Part shown: positions 36,686-45,042 of the stretch, piece after piece
How positions within the stretch are numbered: the stretch's first letter is position 1
How the letters are laid out: every line of letters begins with the position of its first letter
Assembly: GCA_903231505.1 (NCBI GenBank)
Contig: CAFBRK010000226.1
Span: 1-64,000, forward strand
Length of the DNA stretch: 64,000 bases
Direction of reading: 5' to 3'
From: Olavius algarvensis associated proteobacterium Delta 3
Lineage (GTDB): Bacteria; Desulfobacterota; Desulfobacteria; Desulfobacterales; CAFBRK01
Notes under the pieces: generated by a model
Seen by the model: only the letters and a program-made list of their open reading frames with translations
What the model was told of the DNA's origin: nothing
Database searches by the model: none
Translations under genes and position numbers: made by a program

Positions 36686-37828
36686 CTATATGTTGTAGAG
36701 ATAATGACACACCTGACATCCCTTCGGGGCTGGAGGCATGGCCTTCCGGGCGTTTTCGAGAGCTTCCTTGATCTTGGGCAGGGATGGCTCCAGATCGCTG
36801 CGTGTAAATCCGGTTTCATAGGCGTTCATCCGCAACTCGAAACGCTCCCGGTAGAATCGGCAGGTATTTGCCTCCCAGAGATCCAACAGATCGTCTTCGG
36901 GCAACCGGCCGTAATGCACGGTGGGCATCTCAACTTCCTTTCCAAGGAAGGTCGTAAGCCCCCCCAGGGCCAGATTGATGCATGGCGCCAGGCTGCCGTC
37001 GTGTCGAATGAACATGCTGTTTCTCGGATCCTGATCGCAGACCGGCATTTCCTCAGGCACCCAGGCAAAGGCGGTGGTCTCAATCCGTTTCTTCTTTGCC
37101 AGTCGCCTGGCCCGCTGGAGCAGCTTTTCCATTTTTCGGATTTCCCGCGTGGTTTTGTCGGCAAACAGGCCGAAGCCCCTGCCGCTGTCGCCCCGGATCA
37201 CATCACACTGTTTAAAATTAATCCGGTCTACTCCGAGCCGGTCCGCCAGTTCCACCAAGGCGTCCAGCTGATGGACATTGTCCTGCATCATGACAAAATT
37301 GATCATCACCTTTGGCCGTTTCCCGATACGCTGTGCTGTGAGCCGGGATAGGTGATCGCAAACGGTATGAAATCGAGCCCCGGAGCGTATCTTTTCGTAT
37401 ATGTCGGCAGTCGCTCCGTCCATGGAGATGCAGATCCAGTCGATACCGGCCTTGATCAGTTGCTGGGACGTCGCTGCCGTGAGCAGGGTCCCGTTGGTCA
37501 GCAACCCTGTTTCACATCCCGCCTCGCCAGCCTCGCGGACCCATTCGATCAAATGGGGTTGCAGCAGGGGTTCTCCCCCGCCGGTGAAATCAATGGATTG
37601 AACGTCCTCAAGATAGGGAGAGATGGCCCCCCATATGTCAGGTTCCAGATGGCCTTTACGGGCATGTTGATGGGCCAGTTCCCGCCATGGGCACATGATG
37701 CACTTCAGGTTGCAGGCAATGGATCTTTCCACCTGGAGCAGCCGCCAACGGCGCGGTTTTTCCGCTGCCCGTCGTGTTTCCGGTATCGTGCCACCCGAAA
37801 GGAGCTTATCCAACCAGCGGGGCAGCAT
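36686..37828 (-). CDS. Radical SAM/SPASM-domain protein
   Basis: 380 residues. The radical SAM motif CNLKCIMC (C-x3-C-x2-C) begins at about residue 39 and is followed by FTGGGEPLL and GLLTNGTLL, both typical of SAM-binding barrel strands. The C-terminal half has the auxiliary Fe-S (SPASM-type) cysteines: VCDQDPRN, LAPCINLALGG and GCQVCHYLYN. Such enzymes mature peptides or modify cofactors by radical chemistry. No precursor peptide gene, transporter or protease is adjacent, so the substrate is unknown. The start at ATG 37828 gives a sensible N-terminus (MLPRWLDKLLSGG), but another start cannot be excluded. Confidence 0.85.
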   Translation of the reverse strand: MLPRWLDKLLSGGTIPETRRAAEKPRRWRLLQVERSIACNLKCIMCPWRELAHQHARKGHLEPDIWGAISPYLEDVQSIDFTGGGEPLLQPHLIEWVREAGEAGCETGLLTNGTLLTAATSQQLIKAGIDWICISMDGATADIYEKIRSGARFHTVCDHLSRLTAQRIGKRPKVMINFVMMQDNVHQLDALVELADRLGVDRINFKQCDVIRGDSGRGFGLFADKTTREIRKMEKLLQRARRLAKKKRIETTAFAWVPEEMPVCDQDPRNSMFIRHDGSLAPCINLALGGLTTFLGKEVEMPTVHYGRLPEDDLLDLWEANTCRFYRERFELRMNAYETGFTRSDLEPSLPKIKEALENARKAMPPAPKGCQVCHYLYNI

Positions 37829-38132
37829 CGAACCCTCCGGTGGCGTCGGTGGTCAACGGGGTCGTGTCGATGAAATGGGATGTCTCCATGATCTCCTGAT
37901 GCATGGCGCGGCATGAAATCTGTTCATCTGAAAATTGAATGATTCCAAGGCATGGTTTGTCGAGAATTGGGAACGGCTGCGCTGGCGCACGCCATATGGG
38001 AAACGGTGCCGGGATAGGGAGCAGGGGCGGCAGATGGCCGCCCATGGCCCAGCGGCGATCACCGGAGTGTCTGCCTTGCCGAATCGTTTGGTCTGGGTCT
38101 GTCAAGGGTCTGTTTCTGGGTACAGGAAAGAT
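37829..38132. other. Noncoding gap of 304 bases
   Basis: No supported gene. A hairpin GGGCGGC-AGATG-GCCGCCC lies near 38025-38043, about 90 bases past the stop of the small membrane-protein gene (38133), without a T-run. It may mark the 3-prime end of the UPF0324 operon transcript. Confidence 0.5.
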
Positions 38133-38720
38133 CTAGGGAAAGATGCGCTCCGCCTCTGCACGCCGCATCTGCTCCACCTGAGTTTCCATGAGGGTGATGG
38201 TTTCCATGACGTCCGGGATGTCCACCTCCAACCCGGGGGTCAGCGCCCGATTCAGTTTGTGCTCGATACGGTTGAGGCGGTTCAAGAACAGCAGATAATT
38301 CCCCCGGCCGTCGTAAGCCGATCGTATCAGGTCCTCGCAGCAGGTACCGTCGCACCGCAGCAGGTCGGTGTAGTGATCGACCAGGACACGGATCCAGGCA
38401 ATATATTGCGGTGTCGCCTCAGCAGGGACGGTGGTAAACTCCCTGAAGCTGTCGATATCCGGCGGACGGTGTGTTTCAACGGCGTCGGCAACCTCCTCGA
38501 GGGCCCTTCTCCGGGAGAGCATATAGTTGTGAACGAAGTCTTTCCGGCTTTGGGAGTATTTTTGCAACCGGTAAAAATAGTAAATGAAGATGAGCGGCAT
38601 CAGAATGTACCATGCCGTCAACGGCGGTTTAAAAATGACGCGACCGGCCAGAATTTGCGCCTGGAGTTCCTCGTACTGTAGGATCAGGTCTTTTTTTTCA
38701 CTCATTCTCATGACGGGCAT
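38133..38720 (-). CDS. Small membrane protein of the UPF0324 operon
   Basis: 195 residues from ATG 38720 (ATGs at 38711 and 38705 are also possible; none has a clear ribosome-binding site). One membrane segment lies at about residues 35-50 (TAWYILMPLIFIYYFYRL), followed by a long helical cytoplasmic part rich in Arg and Glu, with a Cys-pair (CDGTCCEDL) near the middle. I recall related proteins beside UPF0324 transporters in sulfate reducers, without a known function. It is the third gene of a unit running from the transporter (39282-41039) through a 123-residue membrane protein. An accessory or assembly role for the transporter is the natural inference. Confidence 0.7.
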   Translation of the reverse strand: MPVMRMSEKKDLILQYEELQAQILAGRVIFKPPLTAWYILMPLIFIYYFYRLQKYSQSRKDFVHNYMLSRRRALEEVADAVETHRPPDIDSFREFTTVPAEATPQYIAWIRVLVDHYTDLLRCDGTCCEDLIRSAYDGRGNYLLFLNRLNRIEHKLNRALTPGLEVDIPDVMETITLMETQVEQMRRAEAERIFP

Positions 38721-38754
38721 GGGTAGGCGGGTATAATGGCCGGTGGGCCGGTGG

Positions 38755-39123
38755 TCAGTCCACGGGCATGAATCGGAAACCGAGCCACAGGATAACCAAA
38801 CAGATCACAATCCCGGAAATAAAGGGCCACGTCCACCCGGCTTGATCCGGCACGCCCTGCTCGAGGGCACTCCGAAGGTAGGGCTCCGCGTCGTAGGATG
38901 CCTTGATTTCCGAATAAAAATAAGCGTTGGAATCGATGTCCTGTTTTTCGATGGTCTCGACGATCTTGTTGAACACCGGAATGCGGGTCTCCAGCCAGGG
39001 ACCCACCACGGTGCCGAACATCCATACCAGGAAGAAGGCGCCGACAAGTTGCCCCCAGGCCTTCAGGCGTTTATGGCGCCGGGGCTGTTCGGCGTGCGCG
39101 TTGTCTTCGTTCGCTGGCGTCAT
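38755..39123 (-). CDS. Two-helix membrane protein of the UPF0324 operon
   Basis: 122 residues from ATG 39123, with AGGAGA six bases upstream; the longer frame to 39192 would run into the hairpin at 39156-39189. Two membrane segments (LVGAFFLVWMFGTVVGPWL and FISGIVICLVILWLGFRFM) flank a periplasmic loop of about 55 residues with an acidic, Tyr-rich stretch (DIDSNAYFYSEIKASYDAE). No catalytic motif is visible. It lies between the transporter gene and the 195-residue protein and is likely a transporter partner. Confidence 0.7.
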   Translation of the reverse strand: MTPANEDNAHAEQPRRHKRLKAWGQLVGAFFLVWMFGTVVGPWLETRIPVFNKIVETIEKQDIDSNAYFYSEIKASYDAEPYLRSALEQGVPDQAGWTWPFISGIVICLVILWLGFRFMPVD

Positions 39124-39155
39124 CAGGCGTCTCCTGGGGTATGGCGATACCGGGA

Positions 39156-39189
39156 TTGTACCGGCGGGAAAGAATTCCCGCCGGTACAA
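39156..39189 (-). promoter_or_regulatory. Perfect 15-bp intercistronic hairpin
   Basis: TTGTACCGGCGGGAA and TTCCCGCCGGTACAA form a perfect 15-bp stem with an AGAA loop, in the 158-base gap between the UPF0324 gene and its two downstream genes. There is no T-run, so it is probably not a simple terminator. Such hairpins often protect the upstream mRNA and lower expression of the downstream genes. Confidence 0.7.
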
Positions 39190-39281
39190 CATTGTTTAAT
39201 ATTAACCCGGGTTCTTCATGTTGTCCAGGGTCGTGTCCGCCCCGGAAGTGCATGAAACGGAAGATTTCATACAACTTCGGG

Positions 39282-41039
39282 TTAGATGGTGGCCGTCAGT
39301 TCCGGGAAGACCACGTAGAACATGATATAGGCCATTATCAGAGTCAGCATCAGGTTGAACGACTGGCCGCACACGTACAGGATAAACGGCTTTCCGCCGA
39401 CAAGATGCTCTTTCAGCTCCCTGAAGTTGGTGGCCAGCCCGATGCTGACAAAAGACAGCGAGAAGAACCAGCCTCGGAAGAGGTCTCCCATCCCCTTGAT
39501 GACCCCCTGGTCGACCATGGACGCTCCCAGTCCTGCGATTTGTCCGTTAAAATAGGTGTAAAATCCTGAAAAGATCAGGGACGCCGCGATGAAACCGAGA
39601 ACGAATTTGGGGAATCGATACCAGATTTCCATGGGGCCGACTTTCACACCGGTCTCTGCCACTTCCACCCGGGTGGTAAAGTAGAGCGCCACGAAAAAGG
39701 CGATCACCCCGATAAGAACATTCTGGATCATCTTGATCGTCGCGGCCACAAACAGGGCTTTTTCGCCGAGAAAGGCCCCGGCTGCGGCCACGGCCCCGGT
39801 GGCATCGATGGTGCCGCCCATCCACGCACCGCCCAGGATGAGCTGCTTATCCACGGGAAAGGTGGCTTTGATAACGATCGGCATGACGATCATCATGATC
39901 GAGGTAAATACCAACGACAACCCGACGGCCAGGGTCAGTTCTTCCTTCTTGGCCTTACAGGCGGCCGCCGTGGCGATGGCCGCCGACACGCCGCACACCG
40001 ACATGTCCGAACAGATGGTGGCATTGAGGCGCTTGGACTGCATCTTTAACACACGCTGACCAAACCAGTAGGTCACCAGCCAGACGGTGGGCGTCACCAC
40101 CCAGGCCACGAAGATACCGGCGGTGCCGATAACGATGATCTTTTCAAACAGGATCTTGGCGCCGAGGAGCACCAGACCGGTTTTGATGTAGTACTCGGTC
40201 TGTACCGCCGGCATGGCCCATTTTGGAGTGCCCACGGTGTTGCTGATCAGCATGCCGAAGAGAATCGCCCAGGCCGCGTATCCGATCCCGTAGTGTTTCA
40301 TGGTGGCCTGGTTGGCGGCCAGCCAGGCCAGCAACGTCACGCCAAACACGAACACAAAACCGAGGGCGAATTTCCCGAAGGATTTGCCCATGGCGGCCAG
40401 CCCGATACCGAAGAATATGGCGAATGCCACACCCAGTCCAATCAGCCACGGGATTTGATTGTAGGGTTTGGCTCCGGTTTTCTTCTTGGCCTTTCCGGCA
40501 GCCAGGTGGGTGTCCCGCCATGTTTCGATCTTGGCTTTGGCCTCGGCATTCAGCCCGGCATCGTCGAACCCGGCAGCCTGGGCAGCCTGTTCCGCGGCAA
40601 CCGCAACAGCCAACGCGGCTTTTTCCTTGGCCTTGGCCGCTTCATACTTTGGCATGGCCTTGGCCTTTTTCGCCGCCGCCTTCTCCTTGCTCATGACAAA
40701 GGCATCCACCGGGTTGGAAGTCCATTTTTTCGGCTTGGACGAAAACTTCTTCAACCACTTGCCGGCGGGGACGTTCAGGGCCTTTACCTTTTTCCGGGCA
40801 TCGTAGAGTTGAAACCAACCGACCGTCTTGAACTTGTCCGTTTTCTGGGCTTCCGCCATGTACTTGCCTTCGGCGGCCTCAAGCTTGGCCTTCATTTCGC
40901 CGGCATGGGGAAAATAGATCAGGGCTCCGGCGATCAGAAGGGCAAACCCGAGCCATACGGCCCACCAATCTTCCTTTCGGATCAGTTCAGACCAGTCCCA
41001 TTTACCGACATCCTTTACAACATCGGAATTATTCGCCAT
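39282..41039 (-). CDS. UPF0324 (YeiH-like) putative sulfate/sulfonate exporter
   Basis: 585 residues from ATG 41039, with AAGGAG upstream. The first 35 residues are cytoplasmic, then one membrane helix (AVWLGFALLIAGALIYF), then about 170 residues that are rich in Ala and Lys and likely coiled-coil; the family's usual transporter core (about 350 residues, ten helices) follows from PWLIGLGVAFAIFFGIG. Family landmarks are visible: FGMLISNT, TGLVLLGAKILFEKI, ICSDMSVCGVSAAIA and GAWMGGTIDATGAVAAAGA. The family is thought to export inorganic sulfate or related anions, as with TauZ-like proteins. The N-terminal Ala/Lys-rich insert is not typical of the family. Its promoter has a sigma-54 element, and a sigma-54 activator and heme sensor kinase lie just upstream. 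Confidence 0.85.
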   Translation of the reverse strand: MANNSDVVKDVGKWDWSELIRKEDWWAVWLGFALLIAGALIYFPHAGEMKAKLEAAEGKYMAEAQKTDKFKTVGWFQLYDARKKVKALNVPAGKWLKKFSSKPKKWTSNPVDAFVMSKEKAAAKKAKAMPKYEAAKAKEKAALAVAVAAEQAAQAAGFDDAGLNAEAKAKIETWRDTHLAAGKAKKKTGAKPYNQIPWLIGLGVAFAIFFGIGLAAMGKSFGKFALGFVFVFGVTLLAWLAANQATMKHYGIGYAAWAILFGMLISNTVGTPKWAMPAVQTEYYIKTGLVLLGAKILFEKIIVIGTAGIFVAWVVTPTVWLVTYWFGQRVLKMQSKRLNATICSDMSVCGVSAAIATAAACKAKKEELTLAVGLSLVFTSIMMIVMPIVIKATFPVDKQLILGGAWMGGTIDATGAVAAAGAFLGEKALFVAATIKMIQNVLIGVIAFFVALYFTTRVEVAETGVKVGPMEIWYRFPKFVLGFIAASLIFSGFYTYFNGQIAGLGASMVDQGVIKGMGDLFRGWFFSLSFVSIGLATNFRELKEHLVGGKPFILYVCGQSFNLMLTLIMAYIMFYVVFPELTATI

Positions 41040-41128
41040 GTGTCGTGTTCTCCTTTCTGTTCGTTGACCTGATGGTTCATTGAACGGCAGTTGAAGTTTG
41101 CCGGTGCATGCTTAACCCGGAGAGCGTA

Positions 41129-41143
41129 GCAACATCGATGCCA
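41129..41143 (-). promoter_or_regulatory. Sigma-54 (-24/-12) promoter of the UPF0324 gene
   Basis: On the minus strand TGGCAT-CGATG-TTGC matches the sigma-54 consensus TGGCAC-N5-TTGC with one mismatch; GG and GC are exactly ten bases apart. Transcription would start at about 41117, leaving an untranslated leader of about 78 bases with AAGGAG before the start codon at 41039. Found by eye only. Confidence 0.75.
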
Positions 41144-41198
41144 CGCTCGTGTACATTTTTAACCATCTGTAATTTATATGTATTTAAATAAAATAGGC

Positions 41199-41227
41199 GG
41201 AAGTGGCATGTCGCTGTCGCCACCTCC
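41199..41227. promoter_or_regulatory. Candidate activator-binding dyad
   Basis: GGAAGTGGC and GCCACCTCC (one mismatch in nine pairs) are separated by eleven bases. The dyad lies about 56-84 bases upstream of the -24 element of the sigma-54 promoter, a normal distance for an NtrC-type enhancer site. The adjacent sigma-54 response regulator is the likely ligand. Confidence 0.55.
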
Positions 41228-41439
41228 GGGTGGCACCACAGGATCGGCAGGAAGGCCTCAGCGAATTCCGGCTGTTTCAAAAAGATTGTATTTTCAGAAT
41301 CTTATGGAGAAACTCGGGAATGCTGGGAATGGGCAATTACGGATCGGCAAAGGTGCCGCCTTGAGTTGGCAGCGCCGCTTTCAGGATGCAGTGCTGAAAG
41401 GGGGCTGTTTTTGGAGAAATACGACCTTGAATCAGTCCA

Positions 41440-42840
41440 TCATCCCGATCGCTCCCGAAATCGTGTCACATTGATACCATAACGTTTAATGATCTTTTGC
41501 AGGGATTGCCGCTTCATGCCGCTGATCTGGGCTGCCGACGATATGTTTCCTTGGGTTTGCCCCAGGAGCCGTTCCAGATACTCCCGGCTAAAGGATGCAA
41601 TCGCCCGATCCTTGAGGTCCTGGTAGGGTTGATCCAGCGGCAGCGCGGTTTGCCTGGGCACGTTTGGATGTCCCTCCGCTCTCAGATGCCGCAAGCTGAT
41701 TTCCTGCTCCCCGGTGATGGCGTACCATCCCCGGATCAGGTTCTCCAGTTGCCGGGTATTGCCGGGCCAGTCTCGCCCCAACAGGACATCGAGAACTTCC
41801 GGTGTCACCGTTTTCCTGGGTTTGTTCTGCTCGCAGGCCACCAACTCCAGAAAATGATCCACCAGCAGTGGAATGTCCTCTCGGATGCCTCTCAGGGGCG
41901 GCATCATGAGGGTGACCACATCCAGCCGGTAAAAGAGATCCTTCCGAAAGAGGTTTTGTTTCATTTTCGCCTTCAGGTTCTGGTTGGTGGCGGCGAGAAT
42001 TCGAACGTCCACGGTGTGGCTGTCGCTGGCACTCAGGGGATGGATCTTCTTGTCCTGAAGGACGCGCAGCAGCTTGGTCTGAACAGCCGGCGAGAGATCG
42101 CCGATTTCGTCGAGAAAAATCGAACTGCCATGGGCCTGATGAAATAGTCCGCGACGGTCCTCCCTGGCATCTGTGAAGGCGCCTTTGCGATACCCGAACA
42201 ACTCACTTTCCAGAATAGTTTCCGGCAGGGCCGGGCAGTTGACGGTAATGAGTTTACGGTTCCCGCGGCCACTCAGATCATGAATCGCCAGAGCGGCCAG
42301 CTCCTTGCCGGTGCCGGTCTCACCCTGGATCAGGACGGTGGCATCGGACTGGGCGAGCATACGGATTTTTTCAAACGTGGACCTCATGGGGCGGCTGCGC
42401 CCCACCATGTTTGCAAAACTGTCCTGGAGGCACATCTGCTCCATGAGACGGGCATTTTCCCGGACCAGCCGGTTCAGTTCGAGGCCCTTGTTTAACAGGT
42501 GGAGCAAGCGTTCCTCATCGATCGGTTTCTGAATGAAATCATAGGCGCCGTTTTTAATGGCTTCCACGGCCTTTTCGATGGTCCCGTAGGCCGTCATCAT
42601 GATCACCGTGATGGCCGGGTCCCAGGCCTTGACCTCCCGAAGCAGCGCGAAACCGTCCATCTCCGGCATCTGAATATCGGCCAGAATCAGATCCACCGGA
42701 TGGGTTTCGAGAATTTTCAGGGCCTCGCGGGCGGTCTCCGCGGTCAGCGAGCGGCAGTCGAGTTCCATCCCAAGGAACCGCTTCAAGCCGCGAAGCAAAT
42801 CAGCTTCATCGTCCACAATAAGAATCGTATCAGTGGGCAT
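41440..42840 (-). CDS. NtrC-family sigma-54 response regulator
   Basis: 466 residues from ATG 42840, preceded by AAGGAG; it overlaps the end of the sensor kinase gene by 11 bases, so the two are coupled. The receiver domain has the acidic pair and phosphoacceptor Asp in LILADIQMPEMDG. The AAA+ domain has Walker A GETGTGKE, Walker B SIFLDEIGDL and, in place of the sigma-54-contacting GAFTGA loop, GAFTDA. The C-terminal Fis-like helix-turn-helix reads SSAAQISGMKRQSLQKIIKR. It should activate sigma-54 promoters when phosphorylated; the UPF0324 promoter, 300 bases downstream, is the best candidate target. Confidence 0.93.
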   Translation of the reverse strand: MPTDTILIVDDEADLLRGLKRFLGMELDCRSLTAETAREALKILETHPVDLILADIQMPEMDGFALLREVKAWDPAITVIMMTAYGTIEKAVEAIKNGAYDFIQKPIDEERLLHLLNKGLELNRLVRENARLMEQMCLQDSFANMVGRSRPMRSTFEKIRMLAQSDATVLIQGETGTGKELAALAIHDLSGRGNRKLITVNCPALPETILESELFGYRKGAFTDAREDRRGLFHQAHGSSIFLDEIGDLSPAVQTKLLRVLQDKKIHPLSASDSHTVDVRILAATNQNLKAKMKQNLFRKDLFYRLDVVTLMMPPLRGIREDIPLLVDHFLELVACEQNKPRKTVTPEVLDVLLGRDWPGNTRQLENLIRGWYAITGEQEISLRHLRAEGHPNVPRQTALPLDQPYQDLKDRAIASFSREYLERLLGQTQGNISSAAQISGMKRQSLQKIIKRYGINVTRFRERSG

Positions 42841-44797
42841 CGTCGTCTCCTTGGGCGGCTTCATCTAAAGGCAGCACCACGGTAAAGGTAGCTCCCGTGC
42901 CGGGTGCGCTCAGAACGGTAATCTCGCCACCGTGCCGCTCCACAATTCCGTAGCTGACCGCCAACCCGAGTCCGGTTCCCTTACCCGCGCTTTTGGTTGT
43001 GAAAAATGGATCGAAAATGCGGTTCAGGTGCTTTTCGGAAATGCCCACACCGGTATCGCTCACGTTAATGTGAACCTGCCTTAGCGCATCGTCCGTTTGG
43101 ACCGTCACGCGGATGGCGCCGCCCCCGGGCATGGCCTGAATCGCGTTGATGATCAGATTCATAAACACCTGTTTCATCTGAGGCTCATCCAGTACGATGG
43201 GCGGCAGATCCGAGTCTGCCTCGACGTGAACCGTCACCGCCTCCTTTCTCATTTGCGGTTCGAGAACCGCCAGCACATCATCCAGACAGGAACGGATGTC
43301 GCACTGTGATTTGCGCGGTTCCGAGGCCCGGGCAAAATTCAGGAGCGCCTGCACCACCGACGTGCACTGCTCGGTATGCTTTTGTATGACACGGATGTCT
43401 TCGGCGATTTGGATGTCCAGGGGTTCTGTTTTTGCGATCAGATTTGAATACACCCGGATCACGCCCAGGGGATTGTTGATCTCGTGGGCCACCCCGGACG
43501 CCAGTTCCCCGATGGAGGCCAGCTTCTCCGTCCGGGCCAGGTGCCGTTCCATCTTCCGCTGCCGGGTCACATCGTGGAGCCGGGCATCGATGCCGTCCAC
43601 CATGCCGTCTTCATCGAGACGACGGGCTCCGGATATCATGACAATGAGCCGCTGCCCCTGCCGGTCCACCATCGGCATCTCCACCCCTTCCACGTACCCT
43701 TTGTTTTGAATCATCGCTGAAAGGGTTCTGGCGTCCCGGGTATCCCAGAAAAGCTGATAGCAGGTTTCGATGGAAAGGGCTTCAGCTTTATCCTGAAATC
43801 CGAAAAGCGTGAGGCCGGCTTCGTTGATGTCGACAAGACGGTTTTCCCGGTCACAGATGATAATCGTGTCACGGCTGCTCTCGAATAACGTCCGGTATTT
43901 ACTCTCGGAAGCACGCAGTTCGTCATGGGTTTGTTTCAGGTCCACGGCGACCTTTTCAAAGGCGAACTTGAGCTGCTCGAATTCGTCCGCGGTATCCATG
44001 GACCGCAGGATTTCAGGAGCATTATCCGGTTTGTCGTAGATGCTGCGAAACCGGGACAGAAGCCCGTCCATTTGCAGGATAACTGTTCGATTGAAAAGCA
44101 GGAAAAAAAGGCCCAGCAATGCGAACAGACTGATGGCCGCGATCAGAAAAATGTTCCAGGCGGTCTCCTTGACATGCAAAAAGGCCACATCCACCGGGAT
44201 GTATATGGTGTCTGCCGCCACCACCTCTCCGACCCGATAGTAAAACCCGCCTGCGGTACCGTAGATTTCTTTCATCTGCCGGGGAGCATCTTTCGGGTCG
44301 CCGTGACAGCGAAGGCATTCGGCCTCGGCCAGTATGGCCCGGAAGCGGGCGTAATAGGAACGATCCCCTTTGCGTATCAACCCATGCCATTCTCCCCTGT
44401 CCGGATTTTCCCGAAACCACGTGAGTTTTTCCACCTCCAGGGAATCGGCCCGGTTCATCGGGTTGGTGGGATTATCGGAGGCCCGCTTGTAACTGAAGTG
44501 CGGAAACCGGTTGCGCAGCCGGCTCATGACTTCCCGCCCGACGAAGGTCGTGGACATGGCATTGGGAATGAAATCATCGGAAGACACCATATCTGCGATG
44601 GTCGGTCTGAGCACGTCCTTTACGTAGAGACGTGTGGCGTCCGCTGTTCCGATAAAAATTTCGGTCTCCCTGTAAATCCGCTCAGTGGCTAGATCTTTCA
44701 GGAAGACATAGACGATAATGGCGACGCTGGTGCAGATCACCAGAGAAATCACCGCCGCGCCGATGCGGAATCTGGTTTTGATGGAAAACTTTTTCAT
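42830..44797 (-). CDS. Heme-binding (DUF3365) PAS sensor histidine kinase
   Basis: 655 residues. An N-terminal membrane helix is followed by a periplasmic DUF3365 (Tll0287-like) domain containing one c-type heme motif, CLRCH (in AECLRCHGDP), so the sensor can covalently bind a heme and read redox state or a small gas. A second membrane helix (IFLIAAISLFALLGLFFLLF) leads to a HAMP-like linker, a PAS domain (ESKYRTLFESSRDTIIICDR), the histidine box SGVAHEINNPLG and an intact ATPase domain (NLIINAIQAM, DTGVGI, GTGLGLA). The paired regulator follows with an 11-base overlap. Its periplasmic ligand is not known. Confidence 0.92.
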   Translation of the reverse strand: MKKFSIKTRFRIGAAVISLVICTSVAIIVYVFLKDLATERIYRETEIFIGTADATRLYVKDVLRPTIADMVSSDDFIPNAMSTTFVGREVMSRLRNRFPHFSYKRASDNPTNPMNRADSLEVEKLTWFRENPDRGEWHGLIRKGDRSYYARFRAILAEAECLRCHGDPKDAPRQMKEIYGTAGGFYYRVGEVVAADTIYIPVDVAFLHVKETAWNIFLIAAISLFALLGLFFLLFNRTVILQMDGLLSRFRSIYDKPDNAPEILRSMDTADEFEQLKFAFEKVAVDLKQTHDELRASESKYRTLFESSRDTIIICDRENRLVDINEAGLTLFGFQDKAEALSIETCYQLFWDTRDARTLSAMIQNKGYVEGVEMPMVDRQGQRLIVMISGARRLDEDGMVDGIDARLHDVTRQRKMERHLARTEKLASIGELASGVAHEINNPLGVIRVYSNLIAKTEPLDIQIAEDIRVIQKHTEQCTSVVQALLNFARASEPRKSQCDIRSCLDDVLAVLEPQMRKEAVTVHVEADSDLPPIVLDEPQMKQVFMNLIINAIQAMPGGGAIRVTVQTDDALRQVHINVSDTGVGISEKHLNRIFDPFFTTKSAGKGTGLGLAVSYGIVERHGGEITVLSAPGTGATFTVVLPLDEAAQGDDDAH

Positions 44798-45042
44798 GAG
44801 CGTTCATGCTCCGTGTGGGTTTCAAATTGAAATATCGCAAGAGCACCTCTTTTCTGTCAACGGCGGAAGTTCTTATTTATTTGGGAAATATGATATAGTT
44901 ATGGGTATATTTCAAAATTTCATCGTCCCTGCGACCATGGCCGATGGAAGCGGAACTTCCGATTCGCCGGTTTTTCGGGTATACATCCACATTGCCGCCG
45001 ACTGGGACGGCACCGCATATCCGCCAGTCACTTTGGATGCCC

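Larger units (their letters stand above)
41040..41439 (-). promoter_or_regulatory. Regulatory gap between the UPF0324 gene and its NtrC-type regulator
   Basis: 400 bases with no gene. A sigma-54 promoter (41129-41143) and a 29-bp dyad (41199-41227) drive the UPF0324 operon and are listed separately. A third dyad, CTTTCAG and CTGAAAG at about 41380-41402, may be a second activator site or the 3-prime end of the regulator transcript. Confidence 0.65.
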
